NCBI GenBank assembly: GCA_037127255.1 | Contig: JBANSL010000020.1 | Span: forward strand, 63,251,598 to 63,315,597 | Source of the DNA: Persicaria tinctoria | Lineage: Eukaryota; Streptophyta; Magnoliopsida; Caryophyllales; Polygonaceae | DNA length: 64,000 bases | Direction: 5' to 3' | In this document: positions 46,270-58,778 of the stretch, piece by piece | How positions within the stretch are numbered: the stretch's first letter is position 1 | Layout: each line of letters opens with the position of its first letter | The notes under the pieces: generated by a model | Told to the model about the DNA's origin: nothing | The model's database searches: none | Seen by the model: the letters and a program-made list of their open reading frames with translations, nothing else | Made by a program: the position numbers and the translations under genes

Positions 46270-47175
46270 GGGAAATTCCGTTTGGTGCCCCTAAGTTTAT
46301 GTCAATTCCGGTTGGTGTCCCACACTTTTTTTTTTGTCCGGATGGTAACCCTGAGTTTTGTCAAAAGTTCGGCTCGTGCCCATAACTCATATTTTCTCCT
46401 TTTTAATGAATAAAATCACCCTTTATTATTATTTTTTTCACAAAAAAACCTTTTTACTTTTTTTTTTTTTTTTTTTTATGACGTGGAGGTTCCGAGGTTA
46501 TCGACTAATCCACCACGGGCCGAGCACTAGCCTGCAAAGCACTCGTAGGTTTTATGTATTCCAAACAAAATAAATGAATAACACTTTCTTTTGTGCATTT
46601 TTAAAGCATAACAGGTGGTTTACACAAAGTATGATTTTATGAAGTTTTTTTTTTGTAATTTATAGGTTAATTATATTTGTTCGAATAATAAGATGATGGA
46701 TTTGTGCAAAATTTTTGTAAATAATGGATGATTATGTACATGCAATGTTTGACAAATAATGAGATTTATTTTTTTACAAACTATGAAAAATATATAAAAG
46801 GATCTTTTGTGTAATATTAAAAACAATGATTGATTTTCTTTATAAAAAAATGGAAATAATGGGTATTTTACTATTTTTTTTATAAAACTTTGGCAATAAT
46901 GTATAATTTTGTTAGTTTTTAAAAGTAAAAAGTGATTTTGTCACTTTTGTGTTGAATTTAGTTAAATAAGAGGTAATTTTGGTCAATATTAAAAGCAAAT
47001 GTGTTTTTTTATGAAAAAAAAATAAAGGGTGATTTTATTCAATAAAAAGGAAAAAATATGAGTGGGGCATGAGCCGAACTTTTGACAAAACTCAGGGGTA
47101 CTATCCGGACAAAAAAAAAGTGTGGAACACCAACCGGAATTGACATAAACTCAGGGGCACCAAACGGAATTTATC
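46270..47175. mobile_element. Second Mutator-like element, about 165-bp inverted repeats
   Basis: Flanked by AAAAATTAA at 46261-46269 and 47176-47184 (9 bp). The left arm starts GGGAAATTCCGTTTGGTGCC; the inverse of the right end starts GATAAATTCCGTTTGGTGCC. Similarity runs about 165 bp inward on both sides (to about 46435 and from about 47010). AT-rich centre, no coding. Confidence 0.8.
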
Positions 47176-47184
47176 AAAAATTAA

Positions 47185-47587
47185 TTATCCAATTTAAAAC
47201 CTTAAAAATAAAAAACAGCAAAGATCGGGGAGATGAAAAAAAAACAGATAGGAAGTTAGATCTGCACGAGATGGGCACATGGGGAGTTTATCATAGGGAG
47301 GTCACATCGTGCCACCCCCCTTGTTTTTAAAGCAAAATAAATTAATGAAGAAGATGTGCAGGAGCCAACCTTGAACGTCTTGGGCTCGTGCACTTGCCTC
47401 CCTTCATTGATTCATATGAATTCCACTATTCTAATAAGTTGCAGATGATTTCATCCATGGAGTCACTCATGCTTCTCATTGAGGCTATCTATGGAGGATA
47501 TAAAGGTGTACAAACCTACATTATCCAAACAAAACAACAATGTACAATAACAACATTCCCATGATATTCCGCTCTAAGCGGCTATAT
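47185..47587. other. Intergenic; nothing recognised
   Basis: No gene or bounded repeat seen. Confidence 0.3.
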
Positions 47588-48416
47588 AGTGGCGGATCCA
47601 AACGGGGGCATGTGGGGTCACGTGCCCCCACCCTCATCCGACGAACCCCTTATATGTATTCTCCTCGTCGATAGCTTCGTTTTGATATATAATACGCATT
47701 AATCCGATATCTGAGTAAAAAGTTATACATATTTTAAAATTGAAGGTATATTAATCACTTTAAATCTTATTTAAATAACCCACACCCTGATTTTATATTT
47801 TATTTAGATTGACATTCATATACTTTAATTTATCTTGAGATCTTTGAAATGAGAGGTTATATTACCCATTTTGACAATTAGATAAGAAATTACGGAAGTT
47901 TAAATGAGGGAAAATGTCAAATTTTTTCTTCTTTGCAAAATATTAGTGATGTTTCTAATTGAAAAGATGATCAAGGTAAGAATTCACAAAGCTTTCGATT
48001 TGGTATATCGTCTCATCGTGTTACCAATTGCAAAAACTGTAGTGGAAAGAGTTTTATCTATTATGAGTATTATCAAGCCATATTTGCGCAACAAGATAAG
48101 AGAAGATTTTCGATCTCTCCGAGAGTTTTGTCTGCTAGGTTGAAAAAGATATTTTCAAGCGCAATGATAATGAGGTTATCGTTCAACATTTATAGGATAT
48201 GAAAATTCATAAATGGACTTGCCCTGTCAAGTTGAACTATCTCATTATAAAACTCTAATTAGCAATGACGAATTTTTTTGTACTAGTGAACTCTTTATTT
48301 TTTATCGTTATTTTGTAGTGTTGAAGACGTTGTGTATTGGACGAGTTCGTGTTATTCATTGTCGTATATAATCGGTGTGCCCCCACCCTCTTCGGGTTCT
48401 GGCTCTGCCACTGTAT
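47587..48416 (+). mobile_element. hAT element remnant with transposase C-terminal fragment
   Basis: Termini TAGTGGCGGATCC and GGCTCTGCCACTG form an imperfect inverted repeat, with CCCCCACCCTC words inside both ends. At about 47970-48110 the plus strand reads FDLVYRLIVLPIAKTVVERVLSIM and then IIKPYLRNKIREDF. This is the hAT dimerisation signature of plant TTF-type transposases. The rest of the transposase is lost and no target duplication is clear. Confidence 0.7.
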
Positions 48417-49390
48417 GGGAGGTCATCGGGTCGATATGCACGCGTCATAATATTTGTGGTTTTTAAAACTGTGGCTGCCACCGTGTATTTGACGAGAAAT
48501 TGACCGTGCGATGAGTAAGTTTGCAAAATAATAAAGAAATAGATCAAATAAAATAATGTTGGCAAAAACTTCTATCTTATTTATTAATTATCCAATAGAT
48601 TGAATAACTAACAATAAGTTAGTATATATGGTTATGGTGTTACACCTTATGTCAAAAATTTGAAGTGTGAATTGTTTTGAACATATTAAGTTACTTATAA
48701 GTAGGAGAGTTAACTCTTCAAATAAGTCATGTAGTTTTTGATTTGGAAATATTGAATTAGAAAAAAAAAGTAAGAAATATCTGTTTTTCTATCCTATACC
48801 CTAAATATATAAGATAATTTTTTTTTCCAAAATTTGCTTCTATAGGATGATGCTATGGTTGGAAAGAAATATTTTCCAATCAAATTATTTTTTTCGAATA
48901 AAACACTGTTTTTTTTAATAAAAGATTGGAATTGCCATCTAGGTCCTCAGCTAGAGGCAATGGATACTCTTACCAAAACAGAGGATAGAAAAGAAAAAAA
49001 ATCCAATTTTCACACATTGGCGTAATCAGGCGGGAAATACCAAAAACACCCCAAACCAATCGAAAAAAGATCCAATTTTCAACACAAAAAAGGGCACAAA
49101 TGTGAAAAGCAAAAGGAGAAAGTGACTTTCTAAAGCAAAAATCAAACCCCTTTCATTTCATTCCATAAATCCATCATGAAACGGAATCAAATTTGTTCAC
49201 AATCAAGATATTTCCTGCCAAAAATAAGAAATTGGTGCTTGATCCAGTCCCACGAATCCACAATCTGCCAATCTCCCCCAAATCAAACCACCAATTAATC
49301 CGCAAATTGAACCCCCAAACAAAAGTAAGAAAAAAAATTCTTTTTTCCTCCCTCCCCCCAAAAAGTGTCTTTGTCTCATCCATTAATTCA
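48417..49390. other. Upstream region of the second TBL gene
   Basis: AT-rich intergenic sequence with no recognised gene. Confidence 0.3.
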
Positions 49391-49393
49391 CAG

Positions 49394-49403
49394 TATATAT
49401 AAA
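49394..49403 (+). promoter_or_regulatory. TATA box of the second TBL gene
   Basis: TATATATAAA lies about 70-78 bp upstream of the start codon at 49472. Confidence 0.55.
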
Positions 49404-49471
49404 TTATTGAAGCACACTCACTCATTGCTCTCTCCCAAACCCTCTCTGAAACCCTCCAGATCCCACCAGAG

Positions 49472-52400
49472 ATGGGGTGGGTTGTGCTCGCAGCCTTGCT
49501 CCTGTCGTTTCACCTCTTTTCACACCAAAACGCCGCGTTTTCACAAGCGCAGTTCTACAATGCAACCACAACTACAAGCGCTTCTTTAGCCTCAAAGCGG
49601 AGCGGCAATTGCGACCCGTTTGACGGGAAATGGGTACTCGACCCGTCTTACCCGCTCTACCAGTCCTCCAATTGCCCCTTCGTCGACCCGGAATTCGACT
49701 GCCAGAAGTACGGGCGACCCGATTCACAGTACCTCAAGTACAGATGGCAGCCATTCGACTGTGATTTGCCCAAGTGAGTACTGTCGGTGGTGGATTTGAA
49801 ATTTTGAATCTTGATTTGCCGTGATTGATTGATTGATTTGATTAAATCAGATTCAATGGGCTATATTTCCTGAGGAAATGGAGAGGGAAGAAGATAATGT
49901 TTGTGGGGGATTCGTTGAGCTTGAACCAGTGGGAGTCAATGGTGTGTCTGTTGCATTCATGGGTGCCCAATTCCAGGACTACTCTTAGACGAACCCTTCT
50001 CCTTTCTTCTGTTACATTTGAGGTATGGGTTTCTCTTTTCTTTTTCTTTTTCTTTTTCTTTTTCTTTTATTATATTCATTTATTTAAGAGCATTTATTTT
50101 GGCATTAATATTTCAAGCTTTGATTTCCCTCCTTGTCTTAATTTATTTTGGTGGGAAAGATGAGTTTTTGTGGTCTTTGATGTTTGAATAGGGCGGCACA
50201 TTTGATGCTGGAGGTGTTTTGCATTTGGTTTTCTCTCTCTCGAACATTAATTCAAGAAATCGATATCCGGACAACTTCGAAAACAATGTTATAAAGTGTT
50301 AGTAATAAAAATCTAGGAAGTTATTAAATTAATTGCCCCCTCCCCCCATTAAACGACACAAACTATATATATATATATACAGACCAGTATTTTTTTTTAA
50401 AAGAAAATAATACAGTACATAATACATATGTGTTACATATAAGTCAAAGTAGGTTTCAATGTATTCCATGTTTATTTTCAGAAATGCATTTATGGGTATT
50501 TACATACAGTAGTTTTTTTGTCTCAAGGAGTGTCTTGAATTTTTTAGTTAAAGGATGCCAAAATAATGTCTAATTTCTTTATAGAAGTGGTTTGCAATGA
50601 GAGACTATATGAGTAGAGTATTAATTAAAATTATAATCCTTCATTATGGACCCGCATTTTGGCTCCATTTGGCAAAACTAAGCAACTGGTGGTTTTTTGA
50701 GTTTTTTATTCACAAGTTTTCATCAATAATTCAGTAGCTCCAGGCTCGAGCTCCCCCAACCTTTACCATTTTGCCAAACACAGCCTTTATGTAATTGATG
50801 TGTTTAGCTTTTGCCCATTAATGATGTACTTTAGTTATAGAAGTAAATGATTAATTTAGGTTGCAACTAACAATTAGCAAAGCGTTCATTAGTGGAGTAA
50901 TTTTTTTAATTTCAATTAATTCATATTCCCTTTGAAGTACTGGTATTAAATTTTCTCACAAGTTTTCCATGTTTTTTTTTTCACACAATTGTAATCCTTT
51001 TAGCATTGGGTAATTTTCAAAAATTGGAAAACACCCAAACATAGAAATTTTAATTTTAATTCGGCGATAGGGAAATTGGAATTCACATTCAATGCCTTAT
51101 TTTATTCCCTCTTTATTGAAAATGGGGAAATTGGAATTCAAGAGGGAAAAGCTTATGAATCGTGGGGGTGGGGGTCATTGCAGTACCAAACAATGCATTA
51201 ATAGCGGTATTTAATTCAGAATTTGGCATCCATTGCCCAATTATCCCGTAGGACCCGGGCCTCTATTTACAAACCCCACTGGCCCATTTCCTGGGTTTTC
51301 TACTCTTTTTGCTTTTCCACCGAATTTCTCCAATCTAATTTATGCAATATATAGTAGACTTTTTGGTATATTATTTGTTTTTTTATTTCAAATTTAAAGT
51401 TAATTTTGTCAAATTAAAGTTTTAACATAATGATTATGCCTTAAAATTACATTTTAGGGTTAATTTTTATTGGAAAAATGATCAAAAATAATCCAAAATA
51501 TTGACCTTGAGCAAAAAATAATACAAAATTTATACTATATGACAATTTCATATAAACTATCGCCTAATAAACCAAAAACAATATAGATATGTTTTTAGGT
51601 GAAATTTCCGGTCAAATTTGTCACTCCATCAAGTTTGTTTTATTTTCGACGTGTAGTGAGCTATAAAAAAAAACTTTGTCACTTGTACTTTTGATGTGCG
51701 CGTGGCAAATTTGGGTCGGAAATTTCACCGAAAAATACATTGTTTATTTTTAGTTAATGAAATTGTCAATTTTAGTTAATAATACGAAATGTCACTATTA
51801 TTTGTTATCAAATTTTTCCATTTTTATGTCATATTTGTAACCGGGTGTTTAAATTGATAAACGAAACAGGACTATGAAGTAACAATATTGATGTACCGGG
51901 CAACGTACCTGGTTGACCTAGTCAACGAGAAAGGGCGCGGCACCGTCCTCAAGCTCGACTCCATAAGCAACGGTGCTGGCTGGGAGGGAATGGACATGCT
52001 CATATTCAACACGTGGCACTGGTGGACCCACACCGGTCAATCCCAGCCGTACGATCAAACCCCTCAATCAATCTCAATTGAACAAAGAGTAATGTACTAA
52101 ATTCCTTTGGTCATATATGCAGGTGGGATTACATCCAAGATGGGGACAAAATGTACAAGGACATGAACCGGATGGTGGCGTACTACAAAGCCCTAACGAC
52201 ATGGGGCCGATGGGTCAACCGCAACGTTGACCCATCGAAGACCAAAGTGTTCTTCCTAGGCATCTCCGCGAGCCACTACATGTAATTCTCACATTGTAAT
52301 TCAGACTCTGTCAAAATGTATGTTGTCTAATTGATTGGTGATGATGCAGGGGGAGTGATTGGAACCTTAAGGAGCCGTTCAATACGTGCAAGGGGGAGAC

Positions 52401-52647
52401 GGAGCCGTTCTTGGGGGTGAGGTATCCAGCTGGGACGCCGGTGGCATGGCTGGTGGTGGAGAGGGTGTTGCGTCGGCTGAAGAAGCCCGTCTATTGGATC
52501 GACATCACCAAGCTTTCGCAGCTGCGGAAAGATGGACACCCTTCGGCTTACAGCGGGCAACACCCGGGGACGGATTGCAGCCACTGGTGCCTCCCTGGGG
52601 TGCCGGACACTTGGAATTTGCTTTTCTATAATGCACTCTTACAATGA
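49472..52647 (+). CDS. TBL: Trichome birefringence-like protein, TBL37-43 group
   Basis: Five exons, 49472-49773, 49851-50022, 51870-52048, 52123-52281 and 52350-52647, give 369 residues. It is a short-stem TBL acyltransferase: hydrophobic signal/anchor ([14 protein letters not shown]), [20 protein letters not shown] with [17 protein letters not shown], the GDSL motif (G120-D-S-L123, [15 protein letters not shown]), [17 protein letters not shown], and C-terminal [16 protein letters not shown] with the DxxH motif. The short N-terminus fits the TBL37-43 group. Intron 2 is large (about 1.85 kb) and carries a CTTTTT microsatellite (about 50038-50068) and a (TA)n run near 50365. All junctions agree in phase. 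Confidence 0.92.
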
Positions 52648-53305
52648 TGAATGATATGGGTTGCCTAAAGATTTGGAATTTGATTCAATTCATCAACCAA
52701 ATGTAATGTAATGAACAAGAAATAGATTATTGATTTTTGTGAGTTTTGTTCTTAGAATCAAGAATTGATCTTTGTGGGTAGATACATGAAGCATTCAAGA
52801 AGATTATGAGAGCTATAGCAAGTGTACAATCTACAGCTTATGATGGGGTTAGGGTTCTTTTTTTTTTTTGTTCCTGATGATTGATTTGATCACTTAATTA
52901 ATAAAATGAAAGTGCCTAATTGGTGTTTGTGTTCCTTAATTTCAACTTTACAAAGCAATGGGTTTTCCTTAACCACCTTTTAAATTCAAAATTATAAAAA
53001 ACCACTATTTAAATGGTATTTGTTTACAACTCACCACCCCTTTATCTATTTTTCGTTAATTTATCATTAAATATATTACATTTTAATATTTTTAAACACA
53101 AATTTGATTGTAAATATATTCAAAATTTAAATTTAAGGGCTCGATTATATTTTAGGGATCATTTTATTTATTTTGAAAAATAATAATAAATAAAGCCTAT
53201 AATTATTATCTTAATATAATTTGACCCTATAAATAATTTAAATCCATTTGAGAAATTGAGGTAGATATTGAATAAAAAATGAAAAAAAAGTGAGATAGTG
53301 GGTTA
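52648..53305. other. 3' flank of the TBL gene, AT-rich
   Basis: 3' UTR then intergenic sequence; nothing else recognised. Confidence 0.3.
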
Positions 53306-53713
53306 GAGCATCTCCAACAGCTCTTGTAAAATAGAGAAAATAGGCAATTTTAGAGGAAATATGAGTTTTTTTTAACACCAACAACTCATTTAAAACGATC
53401 TGTAAAATAGACAAATGAGATGAGAGAGGTAACAAATCTCTAAATTTAGAGGAAGGATTAGAGTATGTAAAATTAAATGTGTTCACCCCTTTCAATGCCT
53501 ACCTATTTGTTCATTTGTTGTTGCCTATTGATTTAATGAAGTTATTGAAATTTTATTTATTAAATTATGAATTTATGCATCTATTATAGTGTATAATAAA
53601 TGTAAAAATTTGTATAATAGAGAAACCGTTGGAGTTGTTGTGTAAATTTTTTAGAGATTTTATTATTTTGTTCTCTATTTTAGGGATTTTTAGAGGGACG
53701 GTTGGGGATGCAC
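53306..53713. mobile_element. PIF/Harbinger-type MITE with TTA duplication
   Basis: Starts GAGCATCTCCAACAG; the inverse of its right end starts GTGCATCCCCAACCG. TTA at 53303-53305 and 53714-53716. Interior rich in CTCTAAAATAGAG-type words shared with the element at 55448. Confidence 0.75.
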
Positions 53714-53796
53714 TTAGGGGACTCGGAGGATAATGAGGTGAAATTTTATTTATTTTAATTTTTTTAGATTTCATGTAGATGTCATATAGATACCAC

Positions 53797-54237
53797 CATT
53801 GGTGGATACAAGTGTGGGCTTGTATAAGCCCAAGCCCACCCCAAACTAAAACAAAAATACATATATATGGGAAGTATTAGTGTGCATGTGTGTTAGATTG
53901 GTCTAGTGGTGAGGGAGTGTTTTATACATTAGGTCCCATGTTTGAATCCCACGAACACATTTTGTTTCTCATTTTCTTATTTTTTTGTTTCATGTCCCAA
54001 GTTTAGTATAATTTTTTATAATTTAATTAGAATATGGTTAGAACTATTTAAATAAAATTACAATAGAATTATTATGCAAAGTAGTGAATGAAATTAAAAT
54101 TGCCACAATTTAAGGTTTTTTTGCTCAATATTTATATAAATTATTTTATTTCTTATAAAATATCTCCGATAAATTTGTCTATTCTCATGTTGGCTCCTAA
54201 CTTGCCCACCCCAATATATTTCCTGGCTCCGCCACTG
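53797..54237. mobile_element. hAT-type element with perfect 8-bp duplication
   Basis: Flanked by GATACCAC at 53789-53796 and 54238-54245. Termini CATTGGTGGATAC and GGCTCCGCCACTG. The interior has GGTCTAGTGGTGAGGGAG and, downstream, a B-box-like TTTGAATCCC. It interrupts one unit of the tandem repeat described next. Confidence 0.8.
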
Positions 54238-54961
54238 GATACCACATAGGAGATTGTGTGGATGTAGATGAAGAAACAGATAAGGTGAAATTCTATAAAA
54301 TTAACATGTGAAATTGAGGTTTTTGGTGAAGCCACTTAGACCGAAGATTCTTTGATTTTTTTTTATTATAGTATAGATAATTAAATATAATATCGAATAT
54401 AACATTGGTGTTATCCCGTAGTTGACTCAAGTCTCCGCAAGGCAAGGAGGACTCCCAACTTGCACGCCCATAAACTCCTTCCCTTCAAAACGCGTGCATG
54501 TCCCTTTCTTTGAAAAATCAGCTAATTCTACTATGTTTCACAGTTTCACCTGTTTCGGCAATGAACCAAGGGGTTAATTTTTTTTTTTTTTAGATTCCAT
54601 ACAGATGATTAGATGTTATATAGATACCACATAGGAGATTGTGTGGAAGAAGATGAAGAAGGGATGAGGTGAAATTCTACAAAATTAACATGTGGAGTGA
54701 AGGCTTTTGGTGAAGCCACTTAGGTTGAAGATTCTTTGATTTTTATTATAGTATAGATAATTAAATATAATATCGAATATAACCTCCGTGTTATCCCGTA
54801 GTATGTTGGCTCAAGTCTCCCGCAATCGACTCAAGTCTGCACAAGGAAAGAAGGACTCCCAGTCTGCACGACCATAAGCCTCTTCCCTTCAAACGCGTGC
54901 AAGTCACTTTCTTTGAAAAATCAGCTAATTCTACTACGTTTCGGCCATGAACCAAGGGGCA
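54238..54961. repeat. Direct duplication, two copies of a roughly 340-bp unit
   Basis: GATACCACATAGGAGATTGT begins a block at 54238 and again at about 54624. Both run through TTGGTGAAGCCACTTAG, ATAATATCGAATATAAC, GACTCAAGTCT and TGAAAAATCAGCTAATTCT to ATGAACCAAGGGG. A third, partial copy lies at 56776-57015. No coding content. Confidence 0.75.
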
Positions 54962-55447
54962 TACGTGTCCCTTTCATTTTTCAGTCTTTTGTTTTTATTG
55001 GTAATGGTTTTTCATTTTTTTGTTTGAGAGGACTTTGCTACCTTAACTTCATTATCGTGTTAATATTTTTTAGAATTAATCAATTGTTTTTTTAAAAAAT
55101 AGTTGAACAATAAACAATTTTGAGAATTAGCTAAACCCGGGCTAAAGTTTTGAGCTATTAGCAACCTTAACTTTTCAGTATGAGAAGACTTAGCAACCTT
55201 AACTTCATTATATTGGTATCTCACTTTTCTTGATGTCCGTGGAGAAAAATGAGATCCTCTATCATTCATGGATATCAATTTCGGATAAACTTGAGTGTTA
55301 TATTTAATTATTTAGACTATAAAGTTATATTTTAAAATTTTCAAAAATTATATTTATCCTGTAAATAATTATTGACATTTTTTTAAATGATAAAAATCAC
55401 AATTCTAATTTTTTTGTAAATTAAAAATTGACTATTTTACAATATAA
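54962..55447. other. Intergenic; nothing recognised
   Basis: AT-rich sequence without a supported feature. Confidence 0.3.
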
Positions 55448-56472
55448 GAGCAAGCACAACAACTTCTCTAAAATAGAGAAAATAGGAGATTTTAGAGAAA
55501 ACATCCATTTTTTCTCCTCAACAGCTTCTCTAAACTCATCTCTAAAATAGAGAAATGGATGGAGAGATGGAAAAAATCTCTAAATTTGTAGGAAGAGAAG
55601 TTGATATCTATAATTTAAGGCTCACTTGTCCCTATACAGAATTTAATGAAACAACCCCACATTTTCACCCATGATATAGAAAAAAAAAATCATACTTACT
55701 AGTAATAAAATTATAATTATTTTTAAAAATATAATTTCATACTTAATAATAGTATATAAATTAATTATATTAAATCAATATAGATACATAAACAAAACAT
55801 CATAATTCTATGTTAACTTTTATAAATAAAATAGCATAACTAATTTCATCCGATTTCATGCTATAAAATTCACATTAAAAAATTAGTCTATAAAATTTTC
55901 ACTTCAAAAAATATTCACTTGAACTCATAACTCATACTTGAATGATTTAATTTTTATAAATTATAAAGTAAGTCTTATTAGCCAGTTAATTTATATAATT
56001 AATCATATATGATTAATCACCTATCTAATTTATAATAAATATATATATTAACAAATTGAAAATAATAAGATTAAATTTGAATAACATTTTATCCAATTTT
56101 ATGATAACTTTTATAGTAACAATCTAAATTTAATATTAATACCATTTAAAAATAAATATCAAATTTATCACTAGAGTTTTTTTTTCAAATATCATGTGAG
56201 AATATAATAATAATAAAAAATTAATATGTCGTACAAGAGAATGGGTAACATTACTAATTCACCAACAAATGTGAGGCTAAATGCTACAATTAAGTTTAAA
56301 TAAAGTTTTTATAAATGTAGAATTAAATATCTTTAATAAATATATTTATGTATTATAGTTTTTAATAAATGTAAAAATCTGTAAAATATAGAAGCTTTTG
56401 GAGTTAGAGTGATTTTTTTTTAGAGATTTTGATATTTTAATCTCTATTTTAGACAAGCTGTTGGGCTTGCTC
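55448..56472. mobile_element. PIF/Harbinger-type element, 1.0 kb
   Basis: Starts GAGCAAGCACAACAACTTCT; the right end is the inverse (AGACAAGCTGTTGGGCTTGCTC). TAA at 55445-55447 and 56473-56475. Very AT-rich interior, no coding. A related stretch occurs in the intron of the kinase gene near 63655-63780. Confidence 0.78.
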
Positions 56473-56775
56473 TAATGCAATCAAATTTATAAATAAAAGG
56501 TCGATTATTTAAAATTTTATCGATCAATCACATAAATGTCAATATAATGCAATCAATTTAACTGATTAATGAAATAGGCATAATCGCACAATTTTTCATT
56601 GACTCATTCAACTAATGCTGTGAATTGATTTACATAGGGGGGTATTCAGTCTTCTCTCTTGTCACAATATGGATTAGTTCCCACACTTGTTTTTCCATTT
56701 TATCACTTGTTTTGCCATGTTTTTTTCCAAAGAAAAATTAGGGCTACCACAATAGGATTTTCGTCTTTCTTCCCT

Positions 56776-57015
56776 TAGTTGACTCAAGTCTCCGCAAGAA
56801 AAGGAGGACTCCCAGTCTTCACGCCTATAAGCTCCTTTTCTTCAAACGCATGCAGGTCCCTTTTTTTGAAAAATCAGCTAATTCTACTACGTTTCACCGG
56901 CTTCGGCGATGAACCAAGGGGTTATTTTTTTTTTAATTCCATGTAGATACCACATGGGAGATTTCATATAGATGATTAGATATCATATAGATACCACATA
57001 GAAGATTGTATGGAA
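56776..57015. repeat. Third, partial copy of the repeat at 54238-54961
   Basis: GTTGACTCAAGTCTCCGCAAG to ATGAACCAAGGGGTT matches the second half of the unit, followed by CATATAGATACCACATAG, the start of the next unit. Confidence 0.65.
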
Positions 57016-57065
57016 GAATGATAAGAATATCCATAATTAGGATCTCAATCTCCCAAATCCCAATG

Positions 57066-57640
57066 ACATGATCAGGAACCGTTTAGGATGTTGATGATGG
57101 TAAGGTTGTCACCCTCGATATGTACATGTAGAAGTCCTAGATCACTTGCCTTTAGAAGATCCATCTTGAGTCCCAACGCTTCCGAAACCAAAGCACTTTT
57201 CTGGCCAATTTGTGCCCCTCTAATAGCTATAGGTTCTCCTTGATGGTCGCGGATGATATAACATGTTGTTGATGTGCCATTATCTCTACAACTGCCATCA
57301 AAGTTTATTTCATGAGTTCCTATCGGTGGTTTAATCCACTTCAAGTTTCTTTTCTTTCTAGTCGTAGTTGAGTCGAGCCTTTAATGATAGTTTGGTGTTT
57401 TCCGTCCATGCTCTTAGTTTTCTCCCAATTTCTTATTGTTTCCTTTGTAAAGGTTTCCATGTCTGAATCGACATGGAGTTATATATTATGGTCAAAGATT
57501 TTTCTATTTCTGATTGTCCACATGCACCACCAAGTAATGACTTGTGTTGTTTTTTGTCTGTGGTTTAGTTTTTCAAAAATATGTTCACTCAAAGAAGCAC
57601 CCTCTAGCTTTGTATTGTTCTAGGTTATTAGTTTCAGATC
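57066..57640 (-). mobile_element. LINE remnant (RNase H region)
   Basis: The minus strand reads KWIKPPIGTHEINFDGSCRD, then IIRDHQGEPIAIRG, LGLKMDLLKA and HIEGDNLTIIN, an RVT_3 RNase H. Upstream, with stops, it reads WWCMWTIRNRKIFDHNI, matching the linker between zf-RVT and RNase H in plant LINEs. Clearly decayed and truncated at both ends. Confidence 0.78.
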
Positions 57641-58024
57641 TATTTTTCCTCCATGTGAACATATTTCCAATAGAGGGTACTTTTTGTAAGTGACAGTTAT
57701 CTTTGAATTTTTGAAGAATCCTATATCGATTCGAATGAGGTTCCATCCCACCTTCTTTTTCCTAGCTATTTTGAATTTCATTTAGATCTTCCATGATCCT
57801 ACATGACCAATCCATGTTTTGGACTTGTTGTTGTAAATATGTCTAGAAGTTTGGTTTGTCAACATCATGAGGAGGATTGTAGACGAAGTAGATCGCCATA
57901 TTAATATTTCGTTGTATGTTTTCATATCTCATCACTATGAATTTTTGGTATGTGTGTATCATTTATAATGTTTTGTTTCGTAGGTTCTGTCTTTTCTAAA
58001 GTACACAAATACCTCATGCTCGTC

Positions 58025-58587
58025 CAGTGGCAGCCATAGGGGGGGGGGGGGGGGGCGTAGGGGGGTTGTTGCTTCCCCCTCCTCCGACGGAAAAACATAG
58101 GGATGTTTAAAAAAATTAGGGTAAAAAGGTAAAGATTGTGAAAAAAAATACAAATGTTGTCTAGCTTAGTTAGTAAAGGAAGGAAAAGAAGGATAAGTAA
58201 TTCAAGAGGTCATGGGTTCAAACCTCAATACTTAGTTTTTACTCATATTAAAATCAAATTTTATAGTTTTTTTTTTAATTCATAAGAATGTTCATTATAT
58301 TACACATAAATTTTTTAAAAAAACTTCTAATTTTGATTCTGTAACTTTAATTTTTTAATTATTAATGTCATTTTAAACTACAATTTATGAATTTTTTGTT
58401 ACAATTGTTCAATCATATCAATTTTTTTCCATTTACAAATGACATATTTTTTTAAAAAAAATTATAATTCTTTCAATATTTTTCAAAAGAATATTCATCA
58501 CACACAATTTTATTGTATGAATTTTATAATAAAATATCAAAAAATTGCCCCCCTCCCCCTCTCTAGCAAATCATGTGGTCGCTATTG
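58025..58587. mobile_element. hAT-type element with a G-run and tRNA-like segment
   Basis: Starts CAGTGGCAGCC; the inverse of its end starts CAATAGCGACC. Flanked by TGCTCGTC (58017-58024) and AGCTCGTC (58588-58595), 7 of 8 matching. An uninterrupted run of about 18 G lies near 58040. The interior contains GTTGTCTAGCTTAGTTAG and GGGTTCAAACCTC, box-like spacing. Confidence 0.6.
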
Positions 58588-58778
58588 AGCTCGTCCTATT
58601 ATTGATGTCAATATCATTTGAGCAAATCCTGTTTTTTTCCACACTGATTCATGTGGTTATCTTTCGGTTGTTGTTTGTATTAGTGCAATTATGTTAATTT
58701 TCTCAATTTTACAAAAGGAGACTATTTCTATTCATAGGTGCCTATTTCGCATATAGTCTAACTTCATAGTCAGGTGCA

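Noticed and set aside
58038..58058. Run of about 18 G as a quadruplex regulatory site
   Set aside because: It lies just inside a non-autonomous hAT element, far from a gene; homopolymer length may also be a sequencing artefact.
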